From the NCBI GenBank assembly GCA_016198545.1, contig JACQIJ010000199.1, positions 1 through 11,806 of the forward strand: a stretch of DNA of 11,806 nucleotides, written 5' to 3'. Each line of letters starts with the position of its first letter. Position 1 is the first letter of the stretch. Of this stretch, positions 6,619 through 11,806 are shown piece by piece. This stretch comes from Pseudomonadota bacterium (GTDB taxonomy: Bacteria; Pseudomonadota; Alphaproteobacteria; Micavibrionales; Micavibrionaceae). The notes beneath the pieces were generated by a model, which was not told where the DNA came from, did no database searches, and worked only from the letters and a program-made list of their open reading frames with translations. The translations under genes and the position numbers were made by a program.

Positions 6619-7560
6619 ATGGCAAAAACGATACTCGCTCTGAGCAGCCTCTATCCTTTGGGCCTGAATGAACTGGAAGGCGGCTTTCATGTCATTAAAT
6701 TATGGCAGGAAAAGTATCCCGATGCGGCCATCCGTGCGCATCAGGCTGATATTGTTGCCGTTATCGCCACGCCGGGCCGCAATGTCAGCCGCGGCTTGAT
6801 TGAAGCTCTCCCCAATCTTGAGATTATCGCAAATTTTGCTGTCGGTACGGACAATATCGATCTGGAAGCGGCAAGGGAGCGCGGGATAGTCGTTACGAAT
6901 ACCCCGGATGTCCTGACCGGCGATACCGCCGATGCGGCCATAGCTTTGATGCTGGCCGTCGCCCGGCGAGTGGTGGAAGGCGATGCCTATGTGCGGATCG
7001 GGAAGTGGCTGAACGGGGCGATGCCGCTTGGTACGTCGCCGGGCGGCAAGGTTGCGGGCATCGTCGGGCTGGGCAGGATCGGTCGCGCTATCGCGGCCCG
7101 TTGCGAAGCCTTCGGCATAAAAATCGTTTATCACGGCCCTAACAGGAAAAAGGATGTTTCTTACGATTACTATGATGACCTCGCGGAAATGGCGGCGGGC
7201 GCGGACTTTCTGTTTCTGGCCTGCTGCGGCGGCCCGGATACGAAGCATATAGTCGATGCGGGTGTTCTGAACGCTCTGGGGCCGAAGGGATATCTCATCA
7301 ATATTGCGCGTGGTTCGGTGGTGGATGAACAGGCATTGCTGATCGCCTTGCGGAACGGGGATATTGCCGGGGCGGGGCTGGACGTTTTTGAAAACGAGCC
7401 GCATGTGCCGGAAGGCCTGTTTACAATGGATAATGTCGTGCTTTTGCCGCATGTCGGATCGGCCACCGTGGAAACGCGTACGGCGATGGGGCGGCTGGTC
7501 ATTGAAAATATACTTGCGCATTTCAGCGGGAATCCGCTAAAAACGCCGGTGGTAGCATAA
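6619..7560 (+). CDS. D-isomer-specific 2-hydroxyacid dehydrogenase (glyoxylate/hydroxypyruvate reductase-like)
   Basis: This cytoplasmic oxidoreductase reduces a 2-keto acid to the D-2-hydroxy acid. The 313-residue protein has the family layout: a split substrate-binding domain and a central Rossmann domain with GLGRIG at 150-155. The catalytic triad is in place: R231 in NIARGSVVDE, E260 in LDVFENEP and H278 in LLPHVGSAT. The residues after the second Rossmann strand (HGPNRKK, 172-178) are basic, which suggests NADPH rather than NADH. The overall wording resembles hydroxypyruvate/glyoxylate or hydroxyphenylpyruvate reductases, but the true substrate cannot be read from the sequence. It is divergent from miaB and ends one base before the next gene, so the two are probably cotranscribed. 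Confidence 0.93.
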   Translation: MAKTILALSSLYPLGLNELEGGFHVIKLWQEKYPDAAIRAHQADIVAVIATPGRNVSRGLIEALPNLEIIANFAVGTDNIDLEAARERGIVVTNTPDVLTGDTADAAIALMLAVARRVVEGDAYVRIGKWLNGAMPLGTSPGGKVAGIVGLGRIGRAIAARCEAFGIKIVYHGPNRKKDVSYDYYDDLAEMAAGADFLFLACCGGPDTKHIVDAGVLNALGPKGYLINIARGSVVDEQALLIALRNGDIAGAGLDVFENEPHVPEGLFTMDNVVLLPHVGSATVETRTAMGRLVIENILAHFSGNPLKTPVVA

Positions 7561-7561
7561 C

Positions 7562-8044
7562 ATGATACGATTCGTTTTTACGGTTCTGGCGGTACTGGCA
7601 TTCAGCGCATCGGCGGCGGTGGCTGCTTCGTCGTGCTATACGAAGGCTGAGGCTGAGGCCGAGCAGGGCATCCGGATTCAAAGCGAACTTATGGTCATAG
7701 GCCTGAATTGTCAGCACGTAGCCACAGCGGGCCGCAAAAATCTTTATGCCGCCTATCGCGAGTTTTCCGCGCAGCACTCCTATTTGTTCGCCGAGTATGA
7801 AGATCGTCTGCTGAACTATTACAAGCGCACCGGCGCGGGCAACCCCGAAGCGCAGCTCAACACGATGCGCACGGTTGTCGCCAATAGAATCTCGCTCGAT
7901 GCGGCGAAAATGCGGCCCGATATTTTTTGCTATTATTATGCGCCGCGCATCCAGAAAGCGTCCGTGATGAATGGCCAGACGCTGCGTCAGTGGGCCGCGA
8001 CGTTCTATCCCTCTCACCCCGCTTCAAGGCCCGTTTGTCAGTAA
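7562..8044 (+). CDS. Small exported protein of unknown function with four cysteines
   Basis: I do not recognise this 160-residue protein. Residues 1-21 look like a Sec signal peptide: a basic start, a hydrophobic stretch, and SAAVA before AS, so cleavage near residue 21 is likely. The mature part has four cysteines, C25, C50, C123 and C159, an even number compatible with two disulfides in the periplasm. It is rich in aromatic and alanine residues and probably helical, with YREFSAQHSYLFAEYEDRLLNYYKR in the middle. There is no lipobox of the normal L-x-x-C type before C25. The ATG follows the dehydrogenase stop after one base, which suggests coupling, but a functional link is not evident. Codon use is like its neighbours. 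Confidence 0.8.
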   Translation: MIRFVFTVLAVLAFSASAAVAASSCYTKAEAEAEQGIRIQSELMVIGLNCQHVATAGRKNLYAAYREFSAQHSYLFAEYEDRLLNYYKRTGAGNPEAQLNTMRTVVANRISLDAAKMRPDIFCYYYAPRIQKASVMNGQTLRQWAATFYPSHPASRPVCQ

Positions 8045-8064
8045 AAGCTGTCTTTGCGGCTGGA

Positions 8065-8301
8065 TTATGCCGACGGTATTTCCGTTTTGATTTCCAATGC
8101 ATGAATGTGACCGTCCGTCATGGCGGCGGCAAGAGCTTTTTGTACCGTCCGGTGGCGGTTCAGGGGGCTGATTCCCGCAAATGCTGCGGATGCAACCGTA
8201 ACTGACAGATGGTCGCCCGTGCCGGTGGCGTCCACTACGGTTACGACGGCACCGGGGATGGCGGCTTGTATCATGTTTGTGACTTCCTCGGCTTTGATCA
8301 T
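8065..8301 (-). CDS. BolA-family protein (IbaG/YrbA-like)
   Basis: BolA-family proteins are small partners of monothiol glutaredoxins and take part in iron-sulfur cluster and iron handling. The 78-residue product has the family plan: an N-terminal helix, AIPGAVVTVVDATGTGDH, FAGISPLNRHRTVQKAL with the conserved RH (H50), and GHIHALEIKT at the C-terminus. The segment TGDH in place of a Cys-containing loop fits the IbaG-like group. No glutaredoxin gene adjoins it here, although grxD is a common neighbour in alphaproteobacteria. It converges on the exported protein (20 bases between stop codons) and diverges from nuoA. AGAGGA lies 11 bases before the ATG, somewhat far for a Shine-Dalgarno. Confidence 0.92.
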   Translation of the reverse strand: MIKAEEVTNMIQAAIPGAVVTVVDATGTGDHLSVTVASAAFAGISPLNRHRTVQKALAAAMTDGHIHALEIKTEIPSA

Positions 8302-8350
8302 GCTGTCGGGATTCCTCTGAAAAAACGGTTTGTCATTGGTTTTCGCCCCT

Positions 8351-8378
8351 TTGACCGATACTGTTTTAATGTTAGAAC
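8351..8378 (+). promoter_or_regulatory. Candidate promoter of the nuo operon
   Basis: TTGACC (8351-8356) and TAGAAC (8373-8378) are separated by 16 bases, five of six and four of six to the sigma-70 consensus. The transcript would start near 8385, and a GGAG Shine-Dalgarno (8396-8399) stands 6 bases before the nuoA ATG. It shares the gap with the upstream region of the bolA-family gene. Confidence 0.5.
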
Positions 8379-8405
8379 ATACTCATAAATACGCTGGAGT
8401 ACAAT

Positions 8406-8777
8406 ATGGCATCTGAACAGTTTCTTGCCGATTATTTGCCGATACTGGTTTTTCTTGTCATTGCGGCAGGCTTGTCCTGCCTGATGATTGTAGCGTCTCT
8501 GATTGTGGGCAAGCAGCGGCCCGACAAGGAAAAACTGTCCGCCTATGAATGCGGGTTCGACGCGTTCGACGACGCGCGCAGCAAATTTGACGTACGCTTT
8601 TATCTCGTATCCATTCTTTTTATCATTTTCGATCTTGAAATCGCATTCCTGTTCCCGTGGGCTGTTGCGCTGAAGGAAATCGGCGCGTTCGGGTTCTGGT
8701 CGATGATGGCATTCCTCGGCGTACTGACCGTCGGGTTCATCTATGAATGGAAGAAGGGCGCGCTGGAGTGGGAATAG
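8406..8777 (+). CDS. nuoA: NADH-quinone oxidoreductase subunit A
   Basis: NuoA (ND3) is a small membrane subunit of complex I near the quinone entry site. The 123 residues contain three membrane segments at about 11-34, 65-88 and 94-113. The conserved loop YECGFDAFDDARSKFDVRFYL holds C49, the equivalent of the mitochondrial ND3 switch-loop cysteine. FDLEIAFLFPWA in the second helix is also typical. It is the first gene of the nuo operon and is followed after 17 bases by an unrelated small gene rather than directly by nuoB. Confidence 0.97.
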   Translation: MASEQFLADYLPILVFLVIAAGLSCLMIVASLIVGKQRPDKEKLSAYECGFDAFDDARSKFDVRFYLVSILFIIFDLEIAFLFPWAVALKEIGAFGFWSMMAFLGVLTVGFIYEWKKGALEWE

Positions 8778-8780
8778 TGG

Positions 8781-8786
8781 AAAGGA
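8781..8786 (+). promoter_or_regulatory. Strong ribosome binding site before the 92-residue ORF
   Basis: AAAGGA stands 8 bases before the ATG at 8795. It is one of the clearest Shine-Dalgarno sequences in the operon and supports real translation of the small ORF. Confidence 0.6.
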
Positions 8787-8794
8787 AAAATTAA

Positions 8795-9073
8795 ATGAGC
8801 AAAGGATGGAAGCCAGGGCAGTGGACGGAAGGGGAACTGATAAAAATTTTTGACCGCCATGCAGCGGATCTTGAAAAGATAGAGAAACAGTTTCCTGATG
8901 CCCAAATCATGATTTCAGTGGATGAGACAAGGAAAAAACCGGAGTTTTTAGTGATATTCGACGAAGCGCTAAAGGGCTCCATTGATGTTTCGGGAATTCC
9001 TAAAAGCCTGGGCAAGGGCAAAGATAAGATCGGCGTTAAAGTAGAGTGGATGCCGCCGGTGATAGCACTCTGA
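8795..9073 (+). CDS. Unknown 92-residue protein inside the nuo operon
   Basis: I do not recognise this protein. It is a soluble, lysine-rich 92-residue product with no signal peptide, membrane segment or cysteine. It appears to hold an N-terminal helix (GELIKIFDRHAADLEKIEKQF) followed by beta-like stretches (AQIMISVDE, EFLVIFDEAL) and a glycine/lysine loop near residues 70-80. G+C is about 44 percent over 8821-9000, clearly lower than in nuoB (42 of 60 bases G+C in the row from 9241), hinting at a different history. It sits between nuoA and nuoB on the same strand with a good Shine-Dalgarno. Unidentified reading frames inside nuo clusters are known from Paracoccus and Rhodobacter, but nothing here shows that it belongs to complex I. 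Confidence 0.75.
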   Translation: MSKGWKPGQWTEGELIKIFDRHAADLEKIEKQFPDAQIMISVDETRKKPEFLVIFDEALKGSIDVSGIPKSLGKGKDKIGVKVEWMPPVIAL

Positions 9074-9092
9074 TTCAGACAGGCAGTTTTTT

Positions 9093-9668
9093 ATGAGTCA
9101 CGACCGTAAAGTCATACAGGCCCCGCCAGCCGGATTGAAGGCCGACCTGCCGCTCATCCCGGTGGAGGAGCAGGACGTTGTGCCGGCCGCGCTTTCAAAA
9201 CATCTGAAGGAAAAAGGATTTTTGCTGACCAATGCGGACAGGCTGTTCGACTGGGCGCGCACGGGGTCGATGTGGCCGATGACGTTCGGGCTGGCCTGCT
9301 GCGCCGTCGAGATGATTCATTCCTACATGAGCCGCTACGATCTCGACCGCTTCGGCATCATCCCGCGCCCGTCTCCGCGGCAATCGGATGTAATGATCGT
9401 CGCGGGAACCCTGTGCAACAAGATGGCCCCGGCCTTGCGGCGCGTGTACGATCAGATGCCGGAGCCGCGCTGGGTGATATCGATGGGGTCGTGCGCGAAT
9501 GGCGGCGGCTATTACCACTATTCCTATTCCGTCGTGCGTGGATGCGACCGCATCGTGCCGGTGGATATTTATGTGCCGGGCTGTCCGCCGACGGCGGAGG
9601 CGCTTGTGTACGGCCTGCTGCAACTCCAGAAAAAAATTCAGCGCGAAGATACGCGCATTGCGAGGTAG
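9093..9668 (+). CDS. nuoB: NADH-quinone oxidoreductase subunit B
   Basis: NuoB (PSST) carries iron-sulfur cluster N2, which passes electrons to quinone. Of 191 residues, the first 50 are a variable leader. The core has all four N2 ligands: C69 and C70 in GLACCAVEMIH, C134 in MGSCANGGGYYHYSYS and C164 in VPGCPPTAEAL. The spacing between the last three (64 and 30 residues) matches mitochondrial and alphaproteobacterial homologs. PRPSPRQSDVMIVAGTL is also conserved. The gene starts 19 bases after the unknown 92-residue gene and ends 3 bases before the nuoC start. Confidence 0.98.
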   Translation: MSHDRKVIQAPPAGLKADLPLIPVEEQDVVPAALSKHLKEKGFLLTNADRLFDWARTGSMWPMTFGLACCAVEMIHSYMSRYDLDRFGIIPRPSPRQSDVMIVAGTLCNKMAPALRRVYDQMPEPRWVISMGSCANGGGYYHYSYSVVRGCDRIVPVDIYVPGCPPTAEALVYGLLQLQKKIQREDTRIAR

Positions 9669-9671
9669 GCC

Positions 9672-10316
9672 GTGTCAAAGGAAGCATTTGCGGATCTGGC
9701 TGAGCACATCGAGGAAAGTCTCGAGGCCGTGACCGCGCACGAGATCGTCCGCGGCGAACTGACCCTGACGGCGCAGCGCGATGGAATTGTCAAGGTGTTG
9801 CAGTTTCTGAAAACGGACCGTGAATGCGATTTCAAGGTTCTCGTCGATATCACGGCTGTCGATTACCCTGAGCATCCCGACCGCTTCGATGTCGTGTACA
9901 ACCTGCTTTCTCTGGGGCAGAACCAGCGCGTGCGCGTAAAGATTTCCGCAGGCGAGGAAACGGTCGTGCCGTCGGTAACCGGCGTTTATAGCGCGGCGGG
10001 TTGGTACGAGCGCGAGGTCTGGGACATGTATGGAATTTATTTCAGCGGCAATCCCGATCTGCGCCGCATTCTTACGGATTACGGCTTCGAGGGCCATCCT
10101 TTGCGCAAGGACTTCCCGCTGACCGGCTATGTGGAAGTGCGCTATGACGATGAGTCCAGGCGGGTTGTCTATGAGCCCGTGAAGCTGGTGCAGGATTTCC
10201 GCCGTTTCGACTTCCTGTCGCCGTGGGAAGGCATGACGGACGTGCAACTGCCCGGCGATGAAAAAGCCGCAAAGCCGCCGCATGGATTTAGGGAAGGAAA
10301 GAGGAAAGCGTCATGA
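9672..10316 (+). CDS. nuoC: NADH-quinone oxidoreductase subunit C
   Basis: NuoC (30 kDa subunit) is part of the peripheral arm of complex I and binds NuoB and NuoD. The 214-residue protein has the family signature YEREVWDMYGIYFSGNPDLR followed by RILTDYGFEGHPLRKDFPLT at about 112-151, then GYVEVRYDDE. The start is a GTG at 9672, with GAGG overlapping the nuoB stop region as its Shine-Dalgarno. It is not fused to nuoD, unlike in enterobacteria. Its last codon and stop overlap the nuoD ATG by 4 bases (ATGA). The tail after residue about 195 is rich in lysine and arginine. Confidence 0.97.
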   Translation: MSKEAFADLAEHIEESLEAVTAHEIVRGELTLTAQRDGIVKVLQFLKTDRECDFKVLVDITAVDYPEHPDRFDVVYNLLSLGQNQRVRVKISAGEETVVPSVTGVYSAAGWYEREVWDMYGIYFSGNPDLRRILTDYGFEGHPLRKDFPLTGYVEVRYDDESRRVVYEPVKLVQDFRRFDFLSPWEGMTDVQLPGDEKAAKPPHGFREGKRKAS

Positions 10317-11512
10317 GCGCGGAACCGCTTGAAAAAGAAACGCATATCCGCCCGTACACGATGAATTTCGGGCCGCAGCATCCGGCGGCGCACGGCGTTC
10401 TGCGTCTTGTGCTGGAGCTGGACGGCGAAGTGGTGGAGCGCGCCGACCCGCATATCGGCTTGCTGCACAGGGGAACGGAAAAGCTCATTGAATACAAGAC
10501 CTACACGCAGGCCGTGCCGTATTTCGACCGGCTCGATTACGTCGCGCCGATGAATCAGGAACACGCTTTCGCGCTGGCGGTGGAAAAGCTTCTGGGCATC
10601 AAGGCTCCGCTGCGCGCGCAATATATCCGCGTTCTGTTTTCGGAGCTGACCCGCATTCTCAATCACATTTTGAATATCACGACCTTCGCGCTCGATGTCG
10701 GCGCGATCACGCCCGCCCTGTGGGGGTTCGAGGAGCGCGAAAAGGGCATGGAGTTTTACGATCGCGTCTGCGGCGCGCGCCTGCACGCGAACTATTTCCG
10801 CCCCGGCGGTGTGCGGTGGGATATGCCGAAGGGGCTGGCCGAGGACATGATGGAGTGGGCGGAGAAATCCATCCCCGGCGTTATCGACGATCTCGAAGAC
10901 CTTCTGACGGAAAATCGCATCTTCAAGCAGCGCACCGTCGATATCGGCGTCGTCAACAAGGATGACGCGATGGACTGGGGATTTTCCGGGCCGATGCTGC
11001 GTGCGTCGGGCGTTACGTGGGATTTGCGCAAGGCGCAACCCTATGAAGTTTACGACAGGATGGAATTCGATATCCCCGTCGGCAGCACAGGCGATTGCTA
11101 CGCGCGCTATCTCGTTCGGATGGAGGAAATGCGGCAATCCATTCGCATCATGAAGCAATGCATCGAGCAGCTGCCCGAAGGGCCGGTGATGGTGGACGAT
11201 CATAAAATCGCGCCTCCCGCGCGCGCGGAAATGAAACGCTCGATGGAAGCGTTGATACACCATTTCAAGCTGTTCACGGAAGGCTATCACGTACCGGCTG
11301 GCGAAACCTATGCCGCCGTCGAGGCGCCGAAGGGTGAGTTCGGCGTCTATCTTGTGTCGGATGGCACGAACAAGCCGTATCGCTGCCGCATCCGCGCGCC
11401 GGGGTTTGCGCACTTGCAGGCGCTTGATATGCAGTCCCGCGGGCACATGCTGGCCGACACTGTTTCCATCATCGGTTCGATGGACATCGTGTTTGGGGAG
11501 ATTGATCGATGA
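10313..11512 (+). CDS. nuoD: NADH-quinone oxidoreductase subunit D
   Basis: NuoD (49 kDa subunit) lines the quinone-reduction chamber together with NuoB. The 399-residue length is normal for the unfused form. H27 in GPQHPAAHG and Y76 in FDRLDYVAPMN are the quinone head-group ligands by comparison with Thermus Nqo4 His38 and Tyr87, with the same spacing of 49 residues. Other conserved blocks are HRGTEKLIEYKTYTQAVPYF, FRPGGVRWDMPKG and the C-terminal SIIGSMDIVFGEIDR. It overlaps nuoC by 4 bases and overlaps the next small ORF by 4 bases as well. Confidence 0.98.
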   Translation: MSAEPLEKETHIRPYTMNFGPQHPAAHGVLRLVLELDGEVVERADPHIGLLHRGTEKLIEYKTYTQAVPYFDRLDYVAPMNQEHAFALAVEKLLGIKAPLRAQYIRVLFSELTRILNHILNITTFALDVGAITPALWGFEEREKGMEFYDRVCGARLHANYFRPGGVRWDMPKGLAEDMMEWAEKSIPGVIDDLEDLLTENRIFKQRTVDIGVVNKDDAMDWGFSGPMLRASGVTWDLRKAQPYEVYDRMEFDIPVGSTGDCYARYLVRMEEMRQSIRIMKQCIEQLPEGPVMVDDHKIAPPARAEMKRSMEALIHHFKLFTEGYHVPAGETYAAVEAPKGEFGVYLVSDGTNKPYRCRIRAPGFAHLQALDMQSRGHMLADTVSIIGSMDIVFGEIDR

Positions 11513-11736
11513 GAAAAACAGGCTACGAGATTTCTTATACAGAGTTCGGACAGTTGATTAATAGCGAAAAATCTTTTGTACAATTAGTTGAGAGTCTAAC
11601 TGGTACGACATTTTGCGAAAGTCATTTTGTTTCTGATAATCAAAAATTATCGCGTATTGAAGTGTATGAAGTAACCCAAAACGACAAAAAAATTCAGGGT
11701 GCTGTATATAATTTTGCTATGGACATTATGAGATAG
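11509..11736 (+). CDS. Unknown AT-rich 75-residue protein after nuoD
   Basis: I do not recognise this protein. The 75 residues are polar, with one cysteine (in TTFCESHF) and no membrane segment or signal peptide. The composition suggests a small alpha/beta fold with two stretches, TEFGQLINSEKSFVQLVESL (helix) and KLSRIEVYEVTQ (strand). G+C is 61 of 180 bases (34 percent) in 11521-11700, against about 70 percent in individual rows of nuoD, so it is strongly different from its neighbours and may be a recent arrival. The ATG overlaps the nuoD stop (ATGA), which would couple its translation to nuoD. Where nuoE would be expected, this gene and another ORF come first. Confidence 0.65.
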   Translation: MRKTGYEISYTEFGQLINSEKSFVQLVESLTGTTFCESHFVSDNQKLSRIEVYEVTQNDKKIQGAVYNFAMDIMR

Positions 11737-11743
11737 ACACGCA

Positions 11744-11806
11744 ATGGATCCTTCGCGCTTGCTGCTTGGTCTGGCGTTAATCGTTCCCGTTCTTATCGCG
11801 GTGAGA
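11744..11806 (+). CDS. Start of an ORF with a hydrophobic N-terminus (cut by window edge)
   Basis: The frame from the ATG at 11744 is open to the window edge and gives 21 residues beginning MDPSR followed by a leucine/valine/isoleucine stretch to about residue 20. This looks like a membrane anchor or signal peptide. It does not resemble the usual start of NuoE, the gene normally following nuoD. The Shine-Dalgarno is weak (GAGA about 10 bases upstream). Too little is visible for a family call. Confidence 0.45.
   Translation, partial: MDPSRLLLGLALIVPVLIAVR

Noticed and set aside
6700..7521. 273-residue minus-strand open frame opposite the dehydrogenase
   Set aside because: It lies wholly within the dehydrogenase, has no motif, and is Arg/His rich as expected of a shadow frame.
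7628..7636. Lipoprotein signal (lipobox) before C25 of the exported protein
   Set aside because: The residues before the cysteine (ASS) lack the usual Leu at -3. A Sec signal peptide with cleavage near A21 fits better.
8045..8064. Terminator between the exported protein and the bolA-family gene
   Set aside because: Only a 5-bp stem with one G-T pair (AGCTG...CGGCT) and no T-run was found, too weak to call.
9414..9416. Cysteine in TLCNKMAPAL of NuoB where Thr is common
   Set aside because: Cys at this position also occurs in other proteobacterial NuoB proteins as I recall, and the four N2 cluster ligands are all present, so it is not an anomaly.
10169..11446. 425-residue open frame antisense to nuoC/nuoD
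   Set aside because: It is a G+C-driven mirror frame opposite clearly real nuo genes. The protein is rich in Arg, His and Ala without any family motif, and no ribosome binding site was seen.

Overview
The window looks like part of an alphaproteobacterial chromosome. The main clues are gene order and protein type. The block miaB-phoH-ybeY-ybeX-lnt is followed by a PhrR/PraR-type XRE regulator and metK. nuoC and nuoD are separate genes inside an alphaproteobacterial or mitochondrial-type complex I operon, and the NuoB cysteine spacing fits that type. No insertion sequence, CRISPR array, tRNA, rRNA or phage gene was seen. A Micavibrio- or Rhodospirillales-like source would fit, but the genus cannot be fixed from the sequence alone.

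Left part, minus strand, read from about 6564 down to 1: miaB (tRNA methylthiotransferase), phoH (ATPase), ybeY (rRNA-maturation endonuclease), ybeX (CBS-pair protein), lnt (apolipoprotein N-acyltransferase), an XRE-family regulator, and the 5' part of metK (SAM synthetase, cut by the window edge). phoH to lnt is a tight, overlapping operon for RNA quality and envelope functions. A candidate promoter for it overlaps the end of miaB. An AT-rich gap with another candidate promoter separates lnt from the regulator and metK.

Middle part: a short divergent promoter region separates miaB from a plus-strand NAD(P)-dependent 2-hydroxyacid dehydrogenase. The dehydrogenase is followed after one base by a small exported four-cysteine protein of unknown function. 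A BolA/IbaG-family gene converges on this pair and is divergent from the nuo operon.

Right part, plus strand from 8406: nuoA, an unknown 92-residue gene, nuoB, nuoC, nuoD, an unknown AT-rich 75-residue gene, and the start of another ORF with a hydrophobic N-terminus. This is the front of a complex I operon with unrelated small genes inserted, as is known for other alphaproteobacterial nuo clusters.

Most of the window is ordinary core genome, and I found no convincing new multi-gene system. The observations most worth checking are: (1) the middle cysteine of the radical-SAM motif of MiaB is a tryptophan codon, one base away from Cys; (2) phoH seems to have its best Shine-Dalgarno and its natural N-terminus at an ATC codon, one base away from ATG; (3) there are unknown small genes inside the nuo operon, one of them strikingly AT-rich.
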